This document shows positions 45,301 to 53,318 of a stretch of 64,000 nucleotides of DNA, piece after piece. The notes under the pieces are model-generated. The model worked only from the letters and a program-made list of their open reading frames with translations, was not told where the DNA came from and searched no databases. Position 1 is the first letter of the stretch; each line of letters starts with the position of its first letter. The DNA is from Granulosicoccus sp045106475 (GTDB lineage Bacteria; Pseudomonadota; Gammaproteobacteria; Granulosicoccales; Granulosicoccaceae): NCBI GenBank assembly GCA_045106475.1, contig JBGCEO010000093.1, positions 5,247 through 69,246 of the forward strand. The letters are read 5' to 3'. A program made the position numbers and the translations under genes.

Positions 45301-46971
45301 ATAGCAGTTCAAGGCCATAATGACCTCTTCGCGAATGGCGTCGATTGCCGGGTTGGTTACTTGAGCAAAACGTTGTTTGAAGTAGTCATACAACATTCTC
45401 GGCTTGGTGGACATGACAGCCAAGGCTGCATCGTTGCCCATAGAACCTACCGGATCACGCAATTCAGTAACCATCGGTTGCAGCATGAACTGAAGTGTTT
45501 CCTGTGTGTACCCAAACGCTTGCATGCGTTGGGTTAACGTCTCTGTATTGAGTCCGGGAGATTTGACTGCCGGTAGTTCACCGAGTTCGATACGCTGGTT
45601 CTTCAGCCATTGCCCATAAGGTTTCTGGCTTGCGATATCTTGTTTGATTTCATTGTCCGGAATCATTCGGCCATTTTTGAAGTCAATCAGAAACATTCGC
45701 CCAGGTTGCAGACGACCTTTTTCGATAACGGTGGCAGGGTCAACATCAACGACGCCGACTTCGGATGCCATGATGCATTTGTCGTCTGAGGTTATGTAGT
45801 ATCGCGACGGGCGTAAGCCGTTGCGATCCAGAACAGCGCCGATGTAGTTGCCATCTGTAAACGCTATTGAAGCCGGACCATCCCAGGGTTCCATCAGGCA
45901 TGAATGATATTCATAGAAATCACGCTTCAGTTCGGACATGGTTGCGTGGTGCTGCCAAGCCTCTGGAATCATCAACATAATGGATTCGTGCAGTGAACGG
46001 CCATTCATCAATAAGAATTCGAGCACGTTATCAAAGGTACCGGAATCGGATCGGTCTGGTGACACGACAGGGAACAGCTTGTTAACGTCTTTACCGAAGG
46101 CTTTACTGACAACAGTACCTTCTCTTGTGTTCATGGAATTAACGTTGCCCAGCAATGTATTGATTTCACCGTTATGACTCATGAAACGATTGGGCTGCGC
46201 ACGCTCCCATGAAGGAAAGGTATTAGTACTAAATCGCGAGTGAACCATTGCAAGATGCGTTTCGAAATCATCCTGCTGTAGATCAACGTAAAAAGGGAAG
46301 AGTTGATCGGGTGTCAACATACCCTTGTAGACAATGACTCGAGAGGATAGAGAGCAAACATAAAATGATTTGTCTTCGCTAAGCGCGTGCTCAAGCCTGA
46401 GTCGGTTGGTTGCTCTTTTGCGAATCAGGTAGAGTTTTCGCTCGAAGCTATCCTGATCAAAAGATCCTTGTTTGTCGGCGTCCATTTCGGACTGCCCTGC
46501 ACAGATAATCAATTGCTGCATCGCAGGCATTGCCGCTCTTGCAGCAGTCCCAATATCTGCACCATCCGGATCGGTTGGCAGGTCACGCCAACCCAGAAGC
46601 TGCTGACCCTCCGCAGTGATCTCCTCGTCGATGATGGCCCGACAGCGAGCTTGCTCCGAGCTATCGGTTGGCAGAAAGACAATCCCGGCGCCGTAACGCC
46701 CAGGTTCAGGCAGCGTAGAGCCAAACGTATCCTTTACGACCATTTGAAGCTGCTTGTGAGGCAACGCAGTAAGGATGCCCGCCCCGTCGCCAGTGTTTGT
46801 TTCGAAGCCGACACCTCCTCTGTGCTCCATGCAGCAATTCATACGCTGGGCATCGCGAAGAATCTGGTTGCTGGCCCGACCTTTTATGTCACATACAAAG
46901 CCAATGCCGCAGCTGTCTTTTTCCTGGTCTGGATTGTATAGACCTTGCGCAGGTGGAAAATTTTTGTGCAT
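42373..46971 (-). CDS. gltB: Glutamate synthase large subunit
   Basis: GltB, 1532 residues, makes glutamate from glutamine and 2-oxoglutarate. The amidotransferase nucleophile is Cys21 in KDSCGIGFVCD, implying removal of a 20-residue propeptide. The central FMN domain has GEGGEDAKRF and PGEGGELPGAKVD, and the 3Fe-4S ligands are in CIMMRKCHLNTCPVGIATQ. The C-terminal beta-helix GXGXG domain runs from about residue 1260. Length is typical. It precedes gltD. Confidence 0.97.
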   Translation of the reverse strand: MHKNFPPAQGLYNPDQEKDSCGIGFVCDIKGRASNQILRDAQRMNCCMEHRGGVGFETNTGDGAGILTALPHKQLQMVVKDTFGSTLPEPGRYGAGIVFLPTDSSEQARCRAIIDEEITAEGQQLLGWRDLPTDPDGADIGTAARAAMPAMQQLIICAGQSEMDADKQGSFDQDSFERKLYLIRKRATNRLRLEHALSEDKSFYVCSLSSRVIVYKGMLTPDQLFPFYVDLQQDDFETHLAMVHSRFSTNTFPSWERAQPNRFMSHNGEINTLLGNVNSMNTREGTVVSKAFGKDVNKLFPVVSPDRSDSGTFDNVLEFLLMNGRSLHESIMLMIPEAWQHHATMSELKRDFYEYHSCLMEPWDGPASIAFTDGNYIGAVLDRNGLRPSRYYITSDDKCIMASEVGVVDVDPATVIEKGRLQPGRMFLIDFKNGRMIPDNEIKQDIASQKPYGQWLKNQRIELGELPAVKSPGLNTETLTQRMQAFGYTQETLQFMLQPMVTELRDPVGSMGNDAALAVMSTKPRMLYDYFKQRFAQVTNPAIDAIREEVIMALNCYIGPEGNLLETTEQHAHRLKLPHPILTNEELASLKQLDYRGWTSTVIDITFPSGSGKQGLVDALERIKSQAMQAIADGNSLVILSDRGVNDQKVAISSLLAVGAVHHHLNAKHQRSRIGLVLESGEAREVHHHCLLAGFGVDAINPYLAYEALWDARAQGRFDGIEHISNDQDIVETYKKAAGKGMLKVMGKMGISTLQSYKGAQIFEIVGLAQDVVDVAFIGAASRVNGADLEVIAQEMQRRHQLGFPSRDMPTTQVLPNPGDFHWRRHGDTHMWEPSSVASLQTAARSNNEDAYWKFAKQTNEENTRNATLRGLLKFNATVNGGSIPIDEVEPAAEIVKRFATGAMSFGSISAEAHETLAIAMNRIGGKSNTGEGGEDAKRFVPMANGDSKRSAIKQVASGRFGVTINYLSNADELQIKIIQGAKPGEGGELPGAKVDDYIAKLRHSTPGVGLISPPPHHDIYSIEDMSQLIHDLKNANPLARISVKLGAEVGVGTVAAGVAKALADHIVIAGDSGGTGASPLTSIKHAGVPWELGLAETHQTLVLNNLRSRVVLQTDGQIKTGRDVAIAALLGAEEIGLATAPLIALGCIMMRKCHLNTCPVGIATQDKELRKKFTGQPEHVVNYIFMVAKELRMIMAELGFRTFNEMVGRVDALEVDDALRHWKSEGLDLSALLTKATEPKDFLGAYQIHKQDHGLEKALDNTLIDLAQPALSSGKKVFHELALINTNRVVGGMLSNRIIRDVGPDMLADDTIHFKFNGNAGQSFGAWLAKGVTLEVEGDANDFVGKGLSGGRIVVYPPRVSSFKAEENIIAGNVILYGATSGECFLNGVVAERFCVRNSGANAVVEGVGDHGCEYMTGGRVVVLGSTGRNFASGMSGGIAYVLDTEGKLQERCNMDMVELESLIDDEDVREVQTLIEKHIGYTGSTLAQSVMSEWESHINHFVKVMPRDYKRVLQQQKAMKQSRAEELVTG

Positions 46972-47367
46972 GTGTTTCTAGCCCGTATGAAATGACAATG
47001 TTTGCTTTCGGGCTAGCAAGATGAATTGACAGCGGTCGAACTGTCCCTGGTGCTTGCTGTGAGTACAATGCACCGATTCGGTGAAAAACCAACCAACGCC
47101 TTTTGCGATGATTTACCGTGATACTAGCCCTTGGCAGCCAACCCGATCTCGCTACTGTTGATAGTTTGTATTGGGGTAACTCTTTACGCCCAATAATCCA
47201 GTTGTACTAGCAGCTTGGGACCAGCTGACACTATACTGCAGTAAAGGCCTTCTTGGCCAGTGCAAAGATGTGAATACTCTAGCTATGTCACTGAAAAATA
47301 GTCATAAAAAGCCTCATAAAGGGCTTGACGAGCGCTCAATAGTAGGGTTGGCACAACGCCGTTTGAG
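46972..47367. other. Intergenic region upstream of gltB (about 400 bases)
   Basis: No gene can be supported here. It must hold the gltB promoter on the minus strand and the 3' end signals of the NDUFA9-like gene. No riboswitch, tRNA or repeat was recognised by eye. Frames of 60-90 codons crossing this stretch have no ribosome binding site and no recognisable product. Confidence 0.6.
47305..47326 (-). terminator. Weak intrinsic terminator of the NDUFA9-like gene
   Basis: On the minus strand AAGCC and GGCTT form a 5-bp stem with an 8-base loop, followed by a T run (A run at 47306-47310). It lies about 40 bases after the stop at 47368. The stem is short, so the call is tentative. Confidence 0.4.
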
Positions 47368-48312
47368 CTAGCGTCGAGCAGCTGCGCGGCGTTTTTGTAG
47401 ACGTCCAGCCCAATCAGAAGTGCCGATGTAGCGAGGCACAACAGCATCCAGCGAGGTTTTCTGGCGTGCCACGCCTTCATCGCACACGCTGGGTGTTTGC
47501 AAAGACAGATAATTGTCTCTGCTAAATGGCTTGCCCGGAACAAATTCCATAACCCGTGCCTGAAGACGGGCTGCCCAGTCGGGTAGTCCGAAGATCAGGC
47601 GGTTAACGCCAGCTGTATCGGCCGTATATTGGACCAGCTCACGCAGTGTGTAATCGTTTGGCCCGGCCAGCTGAATAGTTGCGCCATTCGCATCGGGGTC
47701 GCAGATCGAAGAGATCATGCTATCGCAGACGTCGCCGACAAAAACCGGCGCCATTCTGGCTTCCGGTACAGCAAGGGGGAATACCGGCAATGTTTTCAAA
47801 AGCCCGGCAAACAGGTTGAAAAAGGCGTCGTGCTCGCCAAAAATGACGGAGGGTTGAAAGATGGTCCATTCCAGTTCGGCAGGGCTGTTACGTACCAGTT
47901 GCTCAGCCTGGCCTTTGCTACGCAGATACTCACTGGAGCCTTCTTCGGCATCTGCTTTCAATGCGCTCATATGCAGATATCGCTGTACGCCTGCGGAATT
48001 ACATGCACCGAGTACTTTTTCGGTGAGCGCCAGATGTGCTGAGCTGAAGCTGTTTTCAGCTTTGTTAGCACCTTCGTTCAAAATGCCGATCAGGTTGACA
48101 ACCGTATCTGAACCCTCAAGCGCAGTGCTTAGCGCATCTTGATCGTGCACATTAACTTCAAGAATATGCACATTGGCCAGTGTTCGCATCTTACGTATTC
48201 GCTGTGCACGTCGAGTCAGAACAGTAACCTCATCGAAGACCTCTGCCAGCCTGTAAGTCAGTTGTGAGCCAACGAAGCCGGAACCTCCAAGCAGTGTTAC
48301 GCGCGTAGACAT
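47368..48312 (-). CDS. NAD(P)-dependent reductase, complex I NDUFA9 subunit family
   Basis: A 314-residue atypical short-chain dehydrogenase. VTLLGGSGFVGSQLTYRLAE is the nucleotide-binding Rossmann motif; DTVVNLIGIL and YLHMSALKADAEEGSSEYLRSK are typical of the NDUFA9-like group. EWTIFQPSVIFGEHDAFFNLFA strengthens the assignment. In bacteria such proteins are encoded apart from nuo and their role is unclear; NAD(P) binding without complex I membership is likely. It is divergent from soeA. Confidence 0.85.
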   Translation of the reverse strand: MSTRVTLLGGSGFVGSQLTYRLAEVFDEVTVLTRRAQRIRKMRTLANVHILEVNVHDQDALSTALEGSDTVVNLIGILNEGANKAENSFSSAHLALTEKVLGACNSAGVQRYLHMSALKADAEEGSSEYLRSKGQAEQLVRNSPAELEWTIFQPSVIFGEHDAFFNLFAGLLKTLPVFPLAVPEARMAPVFVGDVCDSMISSICDPDANGATIQLAGPNDYTLRELVQYTADTAGVNRLIFGLPDWAARLQARVMEFVPGKPFSRDNYLSLQTPSVCDEGVARQKTSLDAVVPRYIGTSDWAGRLQKRRAAARR

Positions 48313-48628
48313 TATTAGTTGGTACTCCTTAGAGATCGAGTAAACGGCACAAAATTACTGCTGCCAACAAGAAAATCGACTTAATGGTCACAAGCTTGTG
48401 GCCGGTGAGTAGGTAACAGCCTGGCTTCGTGCGCCAGCGCACAGACCTAACCCGTTATTTTGCCCCAAAAGTGGTCTTCTGCGTCAGGTTTTAGCAGTAT
48501 CTTCACTGTTAGTGGCGTGGGCAGTAAATTTTTTATACCCCCGCAAATAATACTGTGTGGCCAATTGTCGAACTTGCAGCCATAGTACCCACTCCCGCCA
48601 TTCACCTGATGATGTCATAAATCTGCCT
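48313..48628. other. Divergent promoter region upstream of soeA
   Basis: About 316 bases between divergent starts. A perfect 12-bp palindrome CACAAGCTTGTG lies at 48389-48400, 77 bases upstream of the NDUFA9-like start and 229 bases before soeA. No other structured element was recognised. An in-frame extension of soeA back to 48557 is possible but unlikely. Confidence 0.5.
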
Positions 48629-51583
48629 ATGTCCGCGCTTCCAGAGTTCGAGAATCACGCTGACCAAACGGTCAAGACCACTACCTGTTACATGTGTGCC
48701 TGTCGTTGTGGCATCAAAGTGACGCTTGAAGGTAACGAGATCCGTTTCATACAGGGCAATCCCAAACATCCGGTCAACAAGGGTGTTTTATGCGCCAAGG
48801 GTAATGCCGGTATTATGAAGCACAAGTCACCGGCCAAATTGACTCAACCTCTGGTGCGCAAGGCAGGCACCGAGCGAGGTGCAGGTGAGTTCGAACCTAT
48901 ATCCTGGGAAAAAGCGCTGGATCTGTTAACGGAACGATTGCGCAAAATCCGAGCTACAGATCCTAAACGCCTCGCCTTTTTCACCGGGCGAGATCAGATG
49001 CAAGCGTTAACCGGATTTTGGGCATCTCAGTTTGGGACTATTAACTGGGCAGCACACGGCGGTTTCTGCTCGGTCAATATGGCGGCTGGCGGCTTGTACA
49101 TGACCGGTCAATCGTTTTGGGAATTTGGTGATCCGGATTGGGACCATGCGAAGTATTTCATGATGTGGGGCGTGGCTGAAGATCATGCATCGAACCCCAT
49201 CAAGATCGGTCTGGAAAAACTCAAAAGACGTGGAGCAAAATTTGTTGCGATCAATCCCGTACGAACGGGTTATCAGGCGATAGCGGATGAATGGCTTGGA
49301 ATTAGACCCGGCACCGATGGTCTTTTAGCGCTGTCTTTCGCGCATGTACTACTTAAAAATGAACAGTTTGATTGGGAGTTTCTAACGCGCTATACGAACT
49401 CCACTCAGCTTGTTATTCATGCTCCAGGAACATCTGATCATGGATTACTACTCCGAGATGAAGATGGAGAACTGCAAGTGTGGAACCTTGCTACTGATAG
49501 TGTCGCATCCTGGAATGCCTCAAGCCATGATGATTCTGTAGAAGCGGCATTGTTTGGTGAATTTGTAACCGCTGGTGAGGCAGGCGGCATCACTGAAGGT
49601 GTGCGTGATTGCGTACAGGTAAAAACGGTCATGACTCATTTGGCTGAGAAGTACCTGAGTGATGAATATGCGCCCGAGAATGTTGCGCAGACGGTTGGTA
49701 TAGATGCTGCCACCATAGAACGTCTTGCACTGGAGATGGCTCATGTCGCCTTTAAAGAGACAATCACCATTGATACGCCATGGACAGACTGGACCGGGAG
49801 ACGTCACGAACAGTTTGTTGGACGGCCGGTTGCCATGCATGCAATGCGTGGCATCTCAGCGCATTCAAATGGTTTTCAGACCTGCCGCGCGATCCATTTG
49901 CTTCAGGTTTTGCTAGGCGCCGTAGACAGTCCCGGATCCCATTTGGCCAAGCCACCGTTTCCAAGACATATTGCTCCTCCTATCAAACCTGCCAAGGCAA
50001 TGGCACCGGATACACCCTTGTCTTCACCGCCACTTGGTTTTCCGATGGGGCCCGAGGATCTTGTGGTCGATGCTAACGGCGAACCGCTACGTATCGACAA
50101 GGCCTATTCCTGGGAGGCGCCGATTGCCGCTCACGGAATGATGCATATGGTGATCAACAACGCTGTCAAAGGCGACCCCTATCCAATTGACACGCTTATC
50201 TTGTTCATGGCGAATATGTCCTGGAACTCAAGCATGAATACTGCTGAAGTACAGGGAATGCTGCGCGAAAAAGATGAGCATGGGGACTACAAGCTGCCAT
50301 TTATAGTGACCAGTGATGCCTTTCATTCGGAGATGGTCAACTACTCTGATCTGGTTTTACCAGATACAACTTATCTTGAGCGTTTCGACACAATATCGAT
50401 GCTTGATCGTCCTATTTCAGAACCGCATTCAGCCTGTGATTCTATACGGCAACCCGTCGTCGAGATAGATCGTGATGTAAAACCCTGGCAGGAGGTACTC
50501 ATTGATATCGGTACTCGCCTTGGTTTTCCGGCACTGACTAAGCCTGATGGTGGCGCAAAGTTTTCTGACTACAAGGATTTCATCACCAACTGGGAGAAAG
50601 CGCCCGGGATTGGTTTTCTGGCCGGTTGGCGTGGAGAAAACGGTGATGAACACATGGTAGGTGCCCCCAATAAGGATCAGTGGCAGGCCTATCAGGACAA
50701 TGACTGTTTTTTTGAGCACAAGTTACCACCAGAACAGCGCTACTATCGATTTGCCAATAAGGACTATCTCGAATGGTCCAAGAGTGTTGGTTTTAATGGC
50801 CACAGTGGTCCTATTGTCATGGAGCTGTACTCAGAAGTTTTGCAGAAGTTTCGTCTGGCAGGGCAGGGCTTGTACGATGGACCATTGCCCAAACACGATG
50901 AAGACAAGCAACGCTTGATAGACTATTTTGATCCTCTTCCTGCCTGGTATATACCGTTAGAAGAACAACGTATCGATAATGCCGAGTATCAATTTCATGC
51001 AGTCAATCAGCGCCCTATGTTTATGTATCATTCATGGGATTCACAGAATGCATGGCTGCGACAAATCATGGCGCAGAACTATCTCTACATGAATCGAGAG
51101 CGAGGCCAGCAGATGGGTCTTGAGGACATGGCTTGGGTCTGGGTTGAAAGTCACCATGGCAAGATACGCTGTCAGATAAAGTTGATGGAAGGTTGTAATC
51201 CAGACACGGTTTGGACATGGAATGCAATAGGTAAACAGAGCGGCGCTTGGGGCCTTTCTGAAGATGCACCAGAATCGCAAAAGGGGTTTCTGATGAATCA
51301 TCTGATATCCGAGCTGCTACCATCGAAAGACGGAGAGAGAGGGCTGACCAATTCCGACCCGGTGACAGGGCAAGCTGCCTGGTATGACCTGAAGGTCAAT
51401 GTGCGCATGGCAGCGCCAGGTGAGACCGGCGTTTATCCGAGTTTTGAGACAGTCAAACGTCTGCCTGATTTAGTTGAATCACCCCATTCATTGCAATACC
51501 ACACTCATACAGCCGTAAACCTTGAAAGGTCGATGGAGGATGCGCTCAATCGGGGACACCTTTCAAGCGGAGACAAATCATGA
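48629..51583 (+). CDS. soeA: Molybdopterin oxidoreductase, probable sulfite dehydrogenase subunit SoeA
   Basis: A 984-residue enzyme of the DMSO reductase family with bis-MGD. The N-terminal [4Fe-4S] ligands are Cys20, Cys23, Cys27 and Cys55 (TTTCYMCACRCGIKV and GVLCAKG). The likely molybdenum ligand is Cys147 in GGFCSVNMAAGG. There is no Tat signal, so it works in the cytoplasm. With a four-cluster ferredoxin and a DmsC-type anchor downstream, this fits SoeABC, which oxidises sulfite to sulfate at the inner face of the membrane. A polysulfide or thiosulfate reductase is the alternative, but those have Tat signals. Start ATG 48629 is chosen over the in-frame GTG 48557 by comparison with the family N-terminus. 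Confidence 0.82.
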   Translation: MSALPEFENHADQTVKTTTCYMCACRCGIKVTLEGNEIRFIQGNPKHPVNKGVLCAKGNAGIMKHKSPAKLTQPLVRKAGTERGAGEFEPISWEKALDLLTERLRKIRATDPKRLAFFTGRDQMQALTGFWASQFGTINWAAHGGFCSVNMAAGGLYMTGQSFWEFGDPDWDHAKYFMMWGVAEDHASNPIKIGLEKLKRRGAKFVAINPVRTGYQAIADEWLGIRPGTDGLLALSFAHVLLKNEQFDWEFLTRYTNSTQLVIHAPGTSDHGLLLRDEDGELQVWNLATDSVASWNASSHDDSVEAALFGEFVTAGEAGGITEGVRDCVQVKTVMTHLAEKYLSDEYAPENVAQTVGIDAATIERLALEMAHVAFKETITIDTPWTDWTGRRHEQFVGRPVAMHAMRGISAHSNGFQTCRAIHLLQVLLGAVDSPGSHLAKPPFPRHIAPPIKPAKAMAPDTPLSSPPLGFPMGPEDLVVDANGEPLRIDKAYSWEAPIAAHGMMHMVINNAVKGDPYPIDTLILFMANMSWNSSMNTAEVQGMLREKDEHGDYKLPFIVTSDAFHSEMVNYSDLVLPDTTYLERFDTISMLDRPISEPHSACDSIRQPVVEIDRDVKPWQEVLIDIGTRLGFPALTKPDGGAKFSDYKDFITNWEKAPGIGFLAGWRGENGDEHMVGAPNKDQWQAYQDNDCFFEHKLPPEQRYYRFANKDYLEWSKSVGFNGHSGPIVMELYSEVLQKFRLAGQGLYDGPLPKHDEDKQRLIDYFDPLPAWYIPLEEQRIDNAEYQFHAVNQRPMFMYHSWDSQNAWLRQIMAQNYLYMNRERGQQMGLEDMAWVWVESHHGKIRCQIKLMEGCNPDTVWTWNAIGKQSGAWGLSEDAPESQKGFLMNHLISELLPSKDGERGLTNSDPVTGQAAWYDLKVNVRMAAPGETGVYPSFETVKRLPDLVESPHSLQYHTHTAVNLERSMEDALNRGHLSSGDKS

Positions 51584-52305
51584 AGCTCGGTCTGGTTATA
51601 GATCTGGATACATGCGTGGGTTGTCACGCCTGCGCAGTTGCGTGCAAACAGTGGAATACATCCGGTACCACCGGACCACTTAGCGACTATGATCCTTATG
51701 GTGCGGCACCCAGTGGCGTGTGGTTCAACCGAATTCGGCACTATGAGGTAGACGAATACCCGAACAATAAAACTGTCAATGCCCCGATGTCCTGTATGCA
51801 TTGTGAAGATGCGGCCTGCGTTACAGTTTGCCCGACTGGAGCTTCTTACAAGCGTGAAGAAGACGGTATTGTGCTGGTAGATCAATCAAAATGCATGGGC
51901 TGCAATCTATGCGCCTGGGCATGTCCATACGGTGCGCGTGAGCTGGATGAGAATGAAGGTGTGATGAAGAAGTGCACACTGTGTGTTGATCGTATTTATG
52001 ATGAGCAATTGCCAGAGGAAGAACGCAAGCCGGCCTGCGTCATGACCTGCCCAACACATGCGCGGTTCTTTGGTGATTTTGATGATCCGAATTCAGAGGT
52101 TAGTACTCTGGTGCGCGAACGTGGAGGTTATTCCATGATGCCGGAGGTAGGCTATAACCCGACCAACAAGTACCTTCCTCCTCGTCAACGTCCCGCAGCA
52201 CCAACCGTTGAAAAGAAAGACGCAGGTAGTTCCGATTCCTTGATCGGTAAATGGATGAAACGTCAGAAAGATGCGTTTAATTCTTTTGGCAAAGGAGCAA
52301 ACTAA
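51580..52305 (+). CDS. soeB: Four-cluster ferredoxin subunit, probable SoeB
   Basis: A 241-residue DmsB/NrfC-type electron transfer subunit. Cys groups are C12-C15-C18-C22 (CVGCHACAVAC), CMHCEDAACVTVCP, CMGCNLCAWACP and CTLC...CVMTCP, enough for four [4Fe-4S] clusters. It starts with an ATGA overlap of the soeA stop and its stop overlaps the soeC ATG. It passes electrons from SoeA to the membrane subunit. The last 50 residues are a polar tail. Confidence 0.88.
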   Translation: MKLGLVIDLDTCVGCHACAVACKQWNTSGTTGPLSDYDPYGAAPSGVWFNRIRHYEVDEYPNNKTVNAPMSCMHCEDAACVTVCPTGASYKREEDGIVLVDQSKCMGCNLCAWACPYGARELDENEGVMKKCTLCVDRIYDEQLPEEERKPACVMTCPTHARFFGDFDDPNSEVSTLVRERGGYSMMPEVGYNPTNKYLPPRQRPAAPTVEKKDAGSSDSLIGKWMKRQKDAFNSFGKGAN

Positions 52306-53237
52306 TGCATCCAGCACTTTCAGTGATATTTTTTACGGTTACCGCTGGCGCAGGTTATGGGCTGCTTTTTTTGTTAGGCATTGCCCGCATTGCCGGAATC
52401 GGCCCTTCCATCAGTCCTGATCAAGTCACTATTATGGGATTGCTCGGGTTGGTGCTTGTAACAGCAGGCCTTATTTCGTCAACTTTTCACCTGGCCAATC
52501 CTAAAAATGCCTGGCGTTCGTTTACCCGGTTCAGAACCTCCTGGTTATCCCGGGAAGCCGTGTTCGCCGTTTTGTTTTACCCGATCTGCTTAATATGGCT
52601 GCTGTGCGAGTGGTTTATGGGTAATACATCGGCAACGGCTTTTTTCGCTTTGCTCACCTCTGCACTCGCCGTTGTCATTCTGGTTTGTACTGCAATGATC
52701 TACGCATCGCTTAAGACCATTCGTCAATGGCACACCGCACTTACACCACTTAACTTCGTTATGCTCGGTTTGTTGCTGGGATCATTGATTTTGAGTTTGA
52801 TGTTTGCACACCAGGGTCTTGCCACAACGCGCCTGCTAGCAGTGGCACTGGTTGTTATCGTACTCGCTGCACTGGCTAAAATAATCTATTTCTACTGGAT
52901 TGGTCAGCCTGCCGGTCCAACAATCAATACTGCGCTGGGTTTCACGCGCGCCACAGTGAGACTACTGGACGTAGGCCATAGCAGTGACACTTTTCACAAC
53001 AAGGAATTTGGCTTTCAAATGGATCGTGTAAAAATCATCTGGTTGCGAGTTATCAGTTTGACGCTTGCCTTTGCAGTGCCCTTGTTGCTGGTGGCCGGGA
53101 TCTTTGGCAGCGTTGGCTTTTCCACGCTAGTACTGGCGGCTGTTAGTGCGTATCTGGGTATATTTGTGGAGCGTTGGCTGTTTTTTGCCGAAGCCCGCCA
53201 TGTGGTCAATCTCTATCATGGTACTCAACGAACCTGA
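52305..53237 (+). CDS. soeC: DmsC-type membrane anchor, probable SoeC
   Basis: A 310-residue integral membrane protein with eight helices, of the DmsC family (STFHLANPKNAWRSFTRFRTSW split over about residues 64-85 is the signature). It anchors SoeAB and exchanges electrons with quinone. It ends the operon; a bidirectional hairpin follows. Near residues 220-250 HNKEFGFQMDRVK is a conserved soluble loop of unknown role. Confidence 0.87.
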   Translation: MHPALSVIFFTVTAGAGYGLLFLLGIARIAGIGPSISPDQVTIMGLLGLVLVTAGLISSTFHLANPKNAWRSFTRFRTSWLSREAVFAVLFYPICLIWLLCEWFMGNTSATAFFALLTSALAVVILVCTAMIYASLKTIRQWHTALTPLNFVMLGLLLGSLILSLMFAHQGLATTRLLAVALVVIVLAALAKIIYFYWIGQPAGPTINTALGFTRATVRLLDVGHSSDTFHNKEFGFQMDRVKIIWLRVISLTLAFAVPLLLVAGIFGSVGFSTLVLAAVSAYLGIFVERWLFFAEARHVVNLYHGTQRT

Positions 53238-53247
53238 TTAACGTAAA

Positions 53248-53278
53248 AACAGGTAGCACTCCATGAGTGCTACCTGTT
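53248..53278. terminator. Bidirectional terminator between soeC and the DUF1501 gene
   Basis: A perfect 13-bp inverted repeat, AACAGGTAGCACT (53248-53260) and AGTGCTACCTGTT (53266-53278), with a five-base loop. An A run precedes it and ATTT follows, so it can act for both convergent units. It starts 10 bases after the soeC stop. Confidence 0.85.
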
Positions 53279-53318
53279 ATTTCTGTGTGTTTACAACCAC
53301 CGCGATGTGTGTGGCTTT

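Noticed and set aside
42367..47024. Many plus-strand frames of 60-180 codons opposite gltB
   Set aside because: They are antisense shadows of a full-length, motif-complete gltB. None has a recognisable domain or ribosome binding site.
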